From the NCBI GenBank assembly GCA_018262795.1, contig JADFDM010000005.1, positions 124,001 to 188,000 of the forward strand: 64,000 nt of DNA. The letters run 5' to 3'. The DNA is from Sphingobacteriales bacterium. Lineage in GTDB: Bacteria; Bacteroidota; Bacteroidia; Chitinophagales; LD1. This document shows positions 52,528-61,493 of this stretch, in pieces. The translations under genes and the position numbers were made by a program. Every line of letters begins with the position of its first letter. The stretch's first letter is position 1. The notes under the pieces were generated by a model. It did not search any database. It worked only from the letters and a program-made list of their open reading frames with translations, and was not told the origin of the DNA.

Positions 52528-52772
52528 TTAATGTGGGTTTGTTTCGCGATACACATCTTTAGCCGTGTTGCAAATTTTCTCAGATTCTGTATAAATTTCA
52601 TTGCTTGCCTCGATGCGCTTGCCGGTTCCTTCCAAGCGATCTTTCTCAGCTGCTTTCACCTCATCAATACTATCATTAGAGGTATTCCCCTCGCTATCCA
52701 GTGCCGCTAAAAAGCCGCATCGCAGCCTTCGGGGGCTAATTCCGTTTGATATTTTATCGCGCGCTTTTGCAC
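52528..52772 (-). pseudogene. Possible small acidic ORF split by a -1 frameshift at T5
   Basis: From GTG 52772 the frame reads MQKRAIKYQTELAPEGCDAA and then stops after TTT TAG. One base back, at the TTTTT run, the frame continues (LAALDSEGNTSNDSIDEVKA ... CNTAKDVYRETNPH) to a TAA at 52528. Joined, it would be about 80 residues, hydrophilic and helical. It could be a decayed gene, a sequencing indel, or chance. I do not recognise the product and no ATG start exists. Confidence 0.25.
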
Positions 52773-52822
52773 TACTTTAGAAACACGGCTCAGGTCATTA
52801 TCGGGCAGACTTACACAACTGA

Positions 52823-52885
52823 ATGCAATTGATATATAACGAAATGTAACTGAACTGTAATTAAATGTAATTGAGCAGAGTATTG
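52823..52885. repeat. AT-rich 21-base repeat (three copies)
   Basis: ATGCAATTGA, ATGTAACTGA and ATGTAATTGA begin at 52823, 52844 and 52865, exactly 21 bases apart, or two helical turns. A related ATGTAATTGA also occurs in every 294-base unit of the nearby array. Phasing of AT tracts suggests bent DNA or a degenerate minisatellite. Confidence 0.5.
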
Positions 52886-53232
52886 GGAAGGATTTTTTCC
52901 TTCACAAAAAATGAAGGTTGAAATACGGAGGTTGAAATTTGGTTCTCAAAAGTTCTTTTGAGCTACACACGAAGGGAAGCTGAGGATGCGGAAAACTATT
53001 CTTCTCTTTCGAGTTGGTAAGAGCATCAATCTTAGAATAAAATGACTTTGCAGCGAACACAAAAGCACAAACCTTTAGAAGGAATAATGAATTATCATAG
53101 ATTTGATAACCTGATAGACACCTTCGCAGGTCTCTCTGTTTTGCACAGATGGCTGAAGGTATGCTTCGGGTATAAGTAAGTGATGCGCAACTCTCTACCG
53201 AACCCCTGCAACTATCCACCGAAATTGCGAAA

Positions 53233-55146
53233 ATGAAACTTCCATTCCACGATAAAAAATTCATCTACCTTCTTGCGATCATTTCAATAGTAGTAGGCTT
53301 AGAGGTTTTATCCATCATCGGTATTGATATACCAATGCCTTATGCCCCTTTTGTGTTTGCAGCATTTATTTTGGGCATTGGCCACCATGTTTTATGGAAT
53401 GGGGTAAAAGCAATCTTTAAACTTCGATTCAGTAGCATCAATTTGCTGATGACTATTGCCGCTATCGGTGCATTTTATCTGGGGCAATATCCCGAAGCGG
53501 CAGTGGTCATAGTGCTGTATGTATTAGGGGAACGATTGGAAGATATTGGGCTTGAAAATTCAAAATCTGCATTAGATGAATTGGTAAGCAAAGCACCCAA
53601 AACTGCTTTTGTGAAATCGCAAAATGAAAATGTTTCTATTGATAAAATTACAATCGGTACCATCATTCAAGTGAAGGCAGGTGAAATGATACCGCTTGAC
53701 GGTAAAATTGTGGCAGGCGAAACCACGGTGGATGAAGCGGCTATTACAGGGGAACCTATCCCAAAAGACAAACACAAGGGCGACTATCTTTATGCCGGAA
53801 CACTAAACAAAAACGGTTTCATAGAAATAGAAACAACCAAACTTTCTGCCGATACCACCTTCTCAAAAATCATTCGCTTAACTTTTGAAGCATCGGCCAA
53901 CAAAAGCGAAACACAAAAATTTATTCAGAAATTTTCAACGTATTACACCCCGTCAATTATTGCCATAGCGGTTCTCGTTTTCGCAATTCCGGTTTTCGTT
54001 TTGCATCTTGACTTAAACCATTGGCTGCAACAGGCAATTACGCTTTTAGTAATCGCTTGCCCTTGTGCATTAGTCATATCTACCCCGGTGGCCATCTATG
54101 CTGCCATCGGAAATGCCTCCGCAAAAGGAGCTTTAGTGAAGGGCGGAAAATACATTGAAGCATTGGCAAGCATTCAGGCAATTGCCATAGACAAAACGCG
54201 AACCATCACTTTCGGAAATCCAATTGTATCGGATGTGATTCCTCTCAACGGAACCAGCCGAGAAGAACTATTGGCTTGCACCGCAGGGGCAGAAATATTT
54301 TCGGAGCATCCATTGGCCCAAGCCATTGTAGAGGCAAGTAGAAAAGAAGGGTTTGAACCACACAAAACCCAAGCATTTAAAAGCATCATGGGCAAAGGGG
54401 CAACAGCAGAATGCTTAGTGTGCGAAGACGAAACAATTTATGTGGGGAAGCTGGAATTTATTAAAGAACACCAACCGGTGGACGATGAAGCCGAGAATAT
54501 TGTAGAGCAACTTTCGGCACAAGGAAAAACAAGCGTGATAGTAAGTTTTGGAAATGGTGTGGGTGGAATTATTGGTTTGATGGACGAAATAAAACCCGAC
54601 AGTGCGGCAGCCCTAAAAGAATTAGAGCCACTGAACATTGAACCCGTAATGCTCACAGGTGACCACGAAAACGCAGCAAAATTTGTAGCAGAAAAAGTAG
54701 GCATCAAAAAAATATTTGGTGGTTTGCTACCCGAAAACAAAGCCGACAAAATCAAAGAACTTTTGCTGCAATATAAATTTGTGGCAATGGTGGGGGATGG
54801 TATCAACGATGCGCCCGCATTGGCGCAAAGCACCGTAGGTATTGCGATGGGTGCTGCCGGAAGCGACACGACCATAGAAACGGCAAACATTGCTTTGATG
54901 AACGACAATCTTTCACTGCTTCCATTTCTCATTCGCCTCTCGCGGAAAACGCTGCGCAGAATAAAATGGAACACCATCGGAGCCATAGCCGTGAAATTGA
55001 TATTTATAGCACTTGCGCTAATCGGTTACAGCAATTTAGTTTTCGCCATTGCAGCCGATGTTGGTGTAACACTAATAGTGATTGTAACAAGTTTGCAACT
55101 GATGACCTTTGAAAACCCTTCTCGTTCACGGCTACATCCAAACTAA
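53233..55146 (+). CDS. Heavy-metal P1B-type ATPase (Zn/Cd class) with DKTRT motif
   Basis: Inner-membrane metal exporter of 637 residues without an N-terminal metal-binding (HMA) domain. About eight helices are visible. The actuator motif is AAITGEPIPKD (TGE 172-174), the metal-site motif is CPC (276-278), and the nucleotide-domain HP motif is SEHPLAQAI (358-366). The hinge is GDGINDAPAL (521-530). K588 in the penultimate helix and D609 in the last (ADVGVTLI) fit the ZntA/CadA Zn2+/Cd2+ class. The phosphorylation motif, normally DKTGT, reads D320-K-T-R-T324; the aspartate is kept but the invariant glycine is arginine. Either the enzyme is impaired or it belongs to a branch with altered gating. 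No ArsR/MerR regulator is adjacent. Confidence 0.88.
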   Translation: MKLPFHDKKFIYLLAIISIVVGLEVLSIIGIDIPMPYAPFVFAAFILGIGHHVLWNGVKAIFKLRFSSINLLMTIAAIGAFYLGQYPEAAVVIVLYVLGERLEDIGLENSKSALDELVSKAPKTAFVKSQNENVSIDKITIGTIIQVKAGEMIPLDGKIVAGETTVDEAAITGEPIPKDKHKGDYLYAGTLNKNGFIEIETTKLSADTTFSKIIRLTFEASANKSETQKFIQKFSTYYTPSIIAIAVLVFAIPVFVLHLDLNHWLQQAITLLVIACPCALVISTPVAIYAAIGNASAKGALVKGGKYIEALASIQAIAIDKTRTITFGNPIVSDVIPLNGTSREELLACTAGAEIFSEHPLAQAIVEASRKEGFEPHKTQAFKSIMGKGATAECLVCEDETIYVGKLEFIKEHQPVDDEAENIVEQLSAQGKTSVIVSFGNGVGGIIGLMDEIKPDSAAALKELEPLNIEPVMLTGDHENAAKFVAEKVGIKKIFGGLLPENKADKIKELLLQYKFVAMVGDGINDAPALAQSTVGIAMGAAGSDTTIETANIALMNDNLSLLPFLIRLSRKTLRRIKWNTIGAIAVKLIFIALALIGYSNLVFAIAADVGVTLIVIVTSLQLMTFENPSRSRLHPN

Positions 55147-55339
55147 TGAGTTGGAAGGAGGGAGAGCCAAGAACGAAAATTAAAAACCTCAAACTGAATG
55201 ATAAAACGCGAGGCCCTAAACCCGAAACAGGTAAGCCGAACCCCTGCCACCGTTTTAACAAGTAATTATTGAAAGATACGATGTAGGCTACTGAAGTTAT
55301 TTCCACCTTTGTTGCTTTCTCGGTTTTTAATCTCTAAAC

Positions 55340-56041
55340 ATGAAAGTTGCCAAACACCGCATTCTCCTTTATTCTGTGTTTAGTGTTTTATTAGTGAGCC
55401 TGCTCAATATCAGCGAACTGAAATCCATTCGCTTGGTGAAGCCGGAAACGAAAAGCAATGTAATATTTGACCCTTCGGGATACTATAATCTCGCTCATAA
55501 CAATACCTCTGCCACTGATCAAACGGAGAAGACGAAGGATAAAAAGGACACGGCCTTTGTGCTTGATTTCTTTGGCTTGCCGGCTCTTATCTATATCCTA
55601 TTTTTCTTTTCGGCATTGAAGGCTTTAGGGGTTTATCTCCCCCTCCCGAAGAAGCTGATTCTGCTCGCGCTTTCTTGGCTTATATTCGAGTTTACCAGTT
55701 ACACGATGATGATAGTCGGTTTGTTTACACTGGGCTTTGGGGTATTCATTTTTCCGGTGGTGATGCTGCTTTCATTGTTTGTTTTCTTATTCATGGCCAC
55801 TCGAATGCTAAAGGTTCGATTTCCCGCAAAGAACTATCCGGGCTTTATGGCGGTGGCGCTTATACTATCGGTGCTGCCGGTGCTATACGTTTTTAAAGTA
55901 GAATCTAACCTGCCACTGATGGCCGTGTTTTACATCCTTATTTTTCAACTTCTTATCGGCTACTATTTAGATAAGTCTTATGCCGCTCATTGGCAGCGTG
56001 AAGCTGTAGAAATAGAAAATCCCGGCAAGTTATCGTCATAA
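55340..56041 (+). CDS. Hypothetical five-to-six-helix membrane protein
   Basis: Protein of 233 residues that I do not recognise. An N-terminal hydrophobic helix (residues about 9-22) is followed by a ~50-residue hydrophilic, extracytoplasmic-like stretch with SNVIFDPSGYYNLAHNN. Then come about five closely spaced helices (FFGLPALIYILFFFSAL, LILLALSWLIFEFTS, and so on) and a short charged tail ending ENPGKLSS. No cysteine pairs, metal motifs or enzyme signatures are evident. It follows the P-type ATPase by 193 bases with its own possible -7 box (CACCTTTG, near 55300), so a functional link is not implied. The stop codon lies inside a terminator hairpin. Confidence 0.6.
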   Translation: MKVAKHRILLYSVFSVLLVSLLNISELKSIRLVKPETKSNVIFDPSGYYNLAHNNTSATDQTEKTKDKKDTAFVLDFFGLPALIYILFFFSALKALGVYLPLPKKLILLALSWLIFEFTSYTMMIVGLFTLGFGVFIFPVVMLLSLFVFLFMATRMLKVRFPAKNYPGFMAVALILSVLPVLYVFKVESNLPLMAVFYILIFQLLIGYYLDKSYAAHWQREAVEIENPGKLSS

Positions 56042-56053
56042 CTGCCGGGTTTT
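56021..56053 (+). terminator. Terminator overlapping the stop codon at 56041
   Basis: CCCGGC and AGTTAT pair with ATAACT and GCCGGG around CGTC with one bulged A, followed by four T. On the opposite strand the hairpin is followed by ATTTTC, so it may also terminate the convergent 56073-60971 gene. Confidence 0.75.
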
Positions 56054-56072
56054 CTTGGACATGAGGAAATCT

Positions 56073-59000
56073 TTATTTCAGCAGGGTCAAAGCCCCTTTG
56101 AAGGTGCGGTCACTAGTGCCGTCTAAGTGAACAATTTTCATGATGTAGATGTAAACGGCCGGCTCTTGTCTTTCGCCTTTATAGGTTCCGTCCCATTTAA
56201 AATATTGGTCGTTGGTTTCAAAAACCTTTTCGCCCCAGCGATCAAAAATCAACAACTGGAAGTAACGAATGCCTGCCAGGTTTCCATACACTTGAAGTAA
56301 GTCGTTGTTGCCATCTCCGTTAGGGGTAAATGCGTTGGGAAGAAATATCGCATTGTCAGCTATTACTTCTACCCCCACCGTATCTTGCGCTACGCAACCG
56401 TTGGTATCGGTAGCTACTACGGTATAAACGGTAGAGCGGGTAGGCAGCGCAGTTACATCGGCACAAGTGGGGCACGATATATCTGCTGCGGGCAACCAAT
56501 TGTAAGTGACCATATCAGAACCATTGCTGATCGCTTGCAGTTGCGCTTCGTGACCAAGAGTAACCATGCCATCTCCGCTGGCAGTGACGGTGAAGGGCTT
56601 GTTTTCTGCAATCACAAAACTACTGTCAAACGGACACTGATTCGCATCTCTTACCGAAACACTGTAAGTGCCGGGTGTAAGGTTAGTCACTTGATTGGCG
56701 TGTGCCCCATTGCTCCACTCGAAAGTGAAAGGCGCAGTGCCGTTCTGCATATTTATGGCTATGGCTCCTTCGGGCATTAAGCAAGTGGGCGACATCACTT
56801 GTGCATTCACCTGAAGGCCTGCATTCGTATTTACAAAAGCAGTAGCGGTTTGCGAACATCCCTGCGCATCAATCACCGAAACGGAATAATCGCCCTCGCT
56901 CAAGTTGTTTATATTTTGATGATTGCTGCCATTGTTCCAGATGAACTGATAAGGTGCGCTGCCTCCGGTAATAGCAAGACTGATCTGCCCATTATTAATT
57001 CCTACACAAGCAGCATCGGTTACCTTAGCTACTACCTGTAAAGCAGGGGCTGCTCCGATATGAATATTGCTGAGCAAAGTTTCGCATCCGTTGGCATCGG
57101 TAATGGTAACCGCGTAATTTCCGGTGTTCAGTTGATTGATGTCGGAAGTATTTGCTCCGTTATTCCAAAGATAGGTGTAAGAAGGTTGCCCTCCGCTTAC
57201 GCTCAGTTGAATAGAAGCGCTGGAGCTGCTCATGCAACCTACGTTGGTATGGTTTTCAGTGGCATGGATGGCAGAAGGTTGGGTTAAAGCAATTGTAGCT
57301 TGGGTATGGCAACCGATCTGATCGGTAATGGTAACACTGTAATTACCGCCTGCTAAGTTGGATAATTGCGGGGAGGTTGCTCCGTTATTCCAAGCAAAAG
57401 AATAAGGGAGAGTTCCACCATTCACATCTAAATCTATGCTTCCGGTGTTGGCTCCAAAGCAAAGCGGATCAGTAGTGATTGGATTTACCGACATAGCCAC
57501 CGGCTCATCAACCGTGGTGTTGCTGATAGCGCTGCAATTATTTCCGTCTATTACGGTAAGGGTATAGTAACCGGCTGTTAAGGAAGAAAGATCCTGAGTG
57601 GTGGCTCCATTGCTCCAATGATACGAGTAAGTTCCGTTGCCACCCTGAGTACTAATGTCAATGCTTCCATTGCTCAGTCCATTACAGGTGGCATCCGCTT
57701 TTGTATGGTTGATTACAATTTCAGAAGGTTCAGTCAGTTGCACACTCTTTATACCCGAACAGTTGTTGGCATCATTCACGGTAACAGTGTAAGTGCCACC
57801 GGCTAACGAATGAAGATCTTTAGTAGATGCACCGCTGTTCCAGTGGTAAACTATCGGAGCATTTCCTCCCGTAATAGTGAGATTAATAATTCCATTGGCG
57901 GAAGAAAAACAAGTAGGGTTAGTATGGTTCTCAACGATACCAATGCCGATGGATTGGGTAATAGCAGTGCTGAATACCGCGCTGCAATTGTTGCCATCCT
58001 TTACGGTAACGGAGTAGTTGCCGGCAGCAAGATTCGTTCTGTTTTGAGTATGAATGCCACCACTCCAATTGTAAGTGTAAGGAGCAGTGCCATTGTTTAC
58101 GGCCAATTGTATAGAGCCATTGTGTGTGTTATTGCAACTTACATTATTCACCGTAGGCTGAATCACAGGTGCAGCATGAATGGTCACTGATTTCACCACC
58201 GTGTCGGAGCAAAAGCCGGAGGTAACAATATGAGTGACCTCAAACGCTCCCGCATTCGCAAAGGTAAAGGTTGGATTAGTGACTGAGGAATGATTGTTGC
58301 CTCCGAAATCCCAATACTGAGAGGTGATGTTGGAAGAGCCATTGTGACTAAAGTTGACCACAGCATTCGATTCGCAAAAGTTGCCGTTAAAGATAAAATC
58401 AGCATCGGTGTTATTACCGGTGGTAGAAATAATAGCAGTCTGCGATGCTGAACAACCATTTGCATCTGTAATACTGACAGAAATGTTACCTGCAGCCACA
58501 CCGCTGATGTTTGAAGTGTGAATGTTAGAATTAGAAGACCAGTTATAGCTATATGGAGCAGTTCCTTTAGTAACAATGGCATTGGCTGAACCGGTAGCGG
58601 AAGAACAACCGGTGCCTACCGTGGTGATGTTAACCTCCATAGCCTCTGGCTCCTGAACAGAAGAGGAACTGATGGAAGAGCATCCGTTCCCGTCACTAAC
58701 GGTCACTGTGTAATTCCCTTTTGATAGGGCACTTCTGTTGGGTTGAGGGTTGCCATCATTCCAACTAAAGTTATACGGAGAAGTTCCGCCAGAAATAGCG
58801 AGGTTGATAGCTCCGTTGTTTCCGCCATTGCAACTTACATTGGTCACAGAAGGGATTATGTTGATTCCATTGATCTGCGCTATCTGAAAGAAAGTATCTA
58901 CCATGCAACCCGTAGCATCGGTAGCGCTTACGTGATAAGTGCCGCTGCCGAGATTGCTGAGATTTTGGGTCAGTGAGCCGTTGCTCCACTTGAAACTATA

Positions 59001-60971
59001 CGGAGCATTGCCTCCCGTTGCAGTGAGTTGAATACTTCCGGTATTGCCGCCATTGCAAGTAACATTGGCAATAGAAGCTGCCAGTTGAATACTGCTGACC
59101 GAAGCTGATACGCTAAACGATTGAGTAGCCGAACAGCCATCTGCATTGCTCACGGTCACTGAATAATTGCCGGGATTAATATCCGTTAAATTTTGAGTGG
59201 CAGCGCTGTTGCTCCAGTGATAAACAAAAGGAGTTCCGCTGCCGCTTGCGTCAATCGAAATACCTCCGTTGGCCGCTCCTCCGCACGAAGGAGTAATCAC
59301 CGGATTGGTAATTCCCACATTAGAGATCACCACCTGAGCCGAAGCTGTTGTGCTACAGCCCGAAGCATCGGTAGCGGTAACAATATAATTTCCGGTAGTA
59401 GAAACTTGGATAGAAGACGCATGGCCTCCGCTGTTCCAACTGTAATTATTGCCACCGGTTACATCAAGTTGTACCGGCCCCCCATTGCAGGAAGTGAGCG
59501 AAGGAGAAGCCATCAGTTGAACGGGTGTTCCCCCCACGGTAATAGTTTTAGTAGCTGTTTTTGTGCAAGAGCCCCAATCCATGCTCACGGTATAAGTAGT
59601 AGTAGAGTCGGGCGATGCCACAGGATTATAGATAGCGGCATTGTTCAAACCGAGAGAAGGAGTCCATGTGTAATTAATACCTCCGGTAGCTTCCATTTGA
59701 GTAGTTCCTCCGGCACAAATCAATGCCGGATTTGCAGTAGCCGTAGCCGGTGCGTCCTCTTTGATAATCATTTGAGCGCTCGAAATAGGTAATCCGGTGC
59801 AAGGGTTATTGGTAGAGATAATAATGGTTTCGTCCGGCTCGGCAATGTTATCTTGAATGGGCATCACGGTTATATCGGTACTCAATGAACCGGCAGGAAT
59901 AGTGATGACCGAAGGAATAGTGGGATAATCTACCCCGTTAGTAGCGGTTCCGCTAATCTGAATGCCCACTTTCACATCAGCCGGCTGAATGCTTGGCATC
60001 GCAAACGTGAACTTGCCGCCTACGCATCCTTCGTAAGCAGCATTGTATCCTTCATTCTGCAACTGAGCCGTAGAGGTAATAGTAATAGGAATAGAAGTGA
60101 TGGAATTTGCTTCGATAAAAACGCCTGAATCGTAAATTCTGTCCGACACATCTGCTACAGCCAGTTTCAAATGATAAGTCTGGCAGGGAATTACTGAGGC
60201 AACAGCCGTCAGCACTACGGTCATTCCATCGTACACAATATTTGAATCCACAACCGGTGAAAGGTTACTTCTAAAAAGAGAGGAGTAAGAAAGTGATTGG
60301 CAGTTTGCCGGAATACCATAAGGCCCCGAAACGCCCGGATTGATTGTATTGATAGCCACCGGTAAATTGGAGTTAGGCACCTTGGCAATGTTCATGCTGG
60401 AGTAATTGCCTCCAGCCGGATTAGGTCCCGAAATAAAAAATCCGAACACATCGTTAAACTGGGTGCATACCCACTCCGGGTATTCTTCGGAGGCAAACAC
60501 GTAATTAAACATCAGCACGTTTCCCTGTGGCACTACATCAAAAGTGAGTACTGATTTATCGTATATATATCCCCCCGTTAAAGATTGTAATTGAGCATCT
60601 CCGTTTCCTGAATAAGAGGTAGAAGCAAAGCTGCTGGCAGCTTGTGAAATGTTGGCTACGTTTCCGGTAGAAAGCACTACCCCATTGGCGATCCCTAAAG
60701 TATTGGAAGCATTTGCGAAAGTGCCGGATGAATTATTATTACCGATTAAAGTAAAATTAGAAACAGACACTCCGGAGCCGGCTAAACCTTGAGCCAAATC
60801 TTGAGCATTGTTGCTTTGCGTCACAACAAGTTGTGCGCTGGCGGCATTAGTGACAGTAAGTGAGATTAGAAGGATAAAACAGTTCCTCAACCGTTTTGTC
60901 AGCCTTTTCCTGTCTGAAAAAATACTGATTGATCCTTCATCGTACAGTTTCCTCATGTCCGATGTTTTCAA
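56073..60971 (-). CDS. Giant SprB-repeat surface protein with choice-of-anchor L and CHU_C domains
   Basis: T9SS cargo of 1632 residues. The leader is long (signal helix about 28-46, ending ASAQ); ATG at residue 6 is an alternative start. Residues about 47-290 form a choice-of-anchor L domain (LVVTQSNNAQDLAQGLAGSG, FNYVFASEEYPEWV, FNDVFGFFISGP). A Calx-beta/proline-rich Ig segment follows (AEPDETIIISTNNPC), then Ig-like GINYTWTPSLGL. About fourteen SprB-type repeats of ~75 residues come next (SCNGGNTGSIQLTATGG, APYSFKWSNGS...), with one PKD domain inside (YWDFGGNNHSSVTNPTFTF). The end, PNAFTPNGDGNNDLLQVYGN to FKGALTLLK, is the gliding-associated type B sorting domain. Probably a gliding adhesin or structural surface fibre. 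Confidence 0.9.
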   Translation of the reverse strand: MKTSDMRKLYDEGSISIFSDRKRLTKRLRNCFILLISLTVTNAASAQLVVTQSNNAQDLAQGLAGSGVSVSNFTLIGNNNSSGTFANASNTLGIANGVVLSTGNVANISQAASSFASTSYSGNGDAQLQSLTGGYIYDKSVLTFDVVPQGNVLMFNYVFASEEYPEWVCTQFNDVFGFFISGPNPAGGNYSSMNIAKVPNSNLPVAINTINPGVSGPYGIPANCQSLSYSSLFRSNLSPVVDSNIVYDGMTVVLTAVASVIPCQTYHLKLAVADVSDRIYDSGVFIEANSITSIPITITSTAQLQNEGYNAAYEGCVGGKFTFAMPSIQPADVKVGIQISGTATNGVDYPTIPSVITIPAGSLSTDITVMPIQDNIAEPDETIIISTNNPCTGLPISSAQMIIKEDAPATATANPALICAGGTTQMEATGGINYTWTPSLGLNNAAIYNPVASPDSTTTYTVSMDWGSCTKTATKTITVGGTPVQLMASPSLTSCNGGPVQLDVTGGNNYSWNSGGHASSIQVSTTGNYIVTATDASGCSTTASAQVVISNVGITNPVITPSCGGAANGGISIDASGSGTPFVYHWSNSAATQNLTDINPGNYSVTVSNADGCSATQSFSVSASVSSIQLAASIANVTCNGGNTGSIQLTATGGNAPYSFKWSNGSLTQNLSNLGSGTYHVSATDATGCMVDTFFQIAQINGINIIPSVTNVSCNGGNNGAINLAISGGTSPYNFSWNDGNPQPNRSALSKGNYTVTVSDGNGCSSISSSSVQEPEAMEVNITTVGTGCSSATGSANAIVTKGTAPYSYNWSSNSNIHTSNISGVAAGNISVSITDANGCSASQTAIISTTGNNTDADFIFNGNFCESNAVVNFSHNGSSNITSQYWDFGGNNHSSVTNPTFTFANAGAFEVTHIVTSGFCSDTVVKSVTIHAAPVIQPTVNNVSCNNTHNGSIQLAVNNGTAPYTYNWSGGIHTQNRTNLAAGNYSVTVKDGNNCSAVFSTAITQSIGIGIVENHTNPTCFSSANGIINLTITGGNAPIVYHWNSGASTKDLHSLAGGTYTVTVNDANNCSGIKSVQLTEPSEIVINHTKADATCNGLSNGSIDISTQGGNGTYSYHWSNGATTQDLSSLTAGYYTLTVIDGNNCSAISNTTVDEPVAMSVNPITTDPLCFGANTGSIDLDVNGGTLPYSFAWNNGATSPQLSNLAGGNYSVTITDQIGCHTQATIALTQPSAIHATENHTNVGCMSSSSASIQLSVSGGQPSYTYLWNNGANTSDINQLNTGNYAVTITDANGCETLLSNIHIGAAPALQVVAKVTDAACVGINNGQISLAITGGSAPYQFIWNNGSNHQNINNLSEGDYSVSVIDAQGCSQTATAFVNTNAGLQVNAQVMSPTCLMPEGAIAINMQNGTAPFTFEWSNGAHANQVTNLTPGTYSVSVRDANQCPFDSSFVIAENKPFTVTASGDGMVTLGHEAQLQAISNGSDMVTYNWLPAADISCPTCADVTALPTRSTVYTVVATDTNGCVAQDTVGVEVIADNAIFLPNAFTPNGDGNNDLLQVYGNLAGIRYFQLLIFDRWGEKVFETNDQYFKWDGTYKGERQEPAVYIYIMKIVHLDGTSDRTFKGALTLLK

Positions 60972-61493
60972 TCCTTTACGGAGTTGCGGAGAAATTGTTC
61001 CGTTTTAGAAAAAAATAATGAGCCTCGGGCATTGAAAGCGGTGGGGAATGCAGGAGGGGAACATCAATTCGGCTACCCTTTTTTTTGCTTGTTCCTCTTC
61101 GCGTTTTTTGTAATTAATTATTCAGTAGGCAAGTCAGACGCAAATAGTAGTTCTTCATCATTACCGGTCAGCCGATGAAATGATTTTTGACCGACAGGCT
61201 GTTCTTCCACATACCGATGTTTGTAACGAATCGGCCAAAAGCATTGACAATTCCGCAGAAAGTGACTTAAATTCATCCCTTAATCACTTTGGGAAGCGAT
61301 GGGAAAAGACTCTATTTTTGAGTGCTTATGTTTGGGGCAATGTTTTCGGGTAAAAGCAGGCAACAAAAACAAAACTTTTTAAAGCGAAAGGTGGAATGTT
61401 TTCTAACAGTAATTCACAATATAGACGCTGCGATTCGTTATAACTGGCAGAAAAAGCTGACCCACAAGTAGGGGGCAGTTTATAAATTGAACT
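60972..61493. other. Divergent promoter region between giant SprB-repeat gene and porV-like gene
   Basis: A 520-base gap with no gene supported. It must contain promoters for both divergent genes. ATAAATTG just before the porV-like ATG resembles a -7 box weakly. T-rich tracts (61080-61110) and A-rich tracts (61370-61385) are present. No repeats or strong hairpins were seen. Confidence 0.45.

Larger units (their letters stand above)
52478..53232. other. Gap between tandem array and P-type ATPase gene
   Basis: About 755 bases with no confident gene. It contains a possible broken small ORF on the minus strand (52528-52772), a 21-base AT-rich repeat at 52823-52885, and a purine/pyrimidine-mixed stretch before the ATPase. 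A minus-strand open frame at 52902-53264 overlaps the ATPase start, has no recognisable motif and is not called. No metal-responsive regulator gene is found here. Confidence 0.45.

Noticed and set aside
52902-53264. 120-residue minus-strand ORF before the P-type ATPase
   Set aside because: It overlaps the ATPase start, has no recognisable domain and covers AT-rich non-coding sequence.
54438-54986. 182-codon minus-strand open frame
   Set aside because: Antisense to the P-type ATPase motifs; a shadow of its codon usage.
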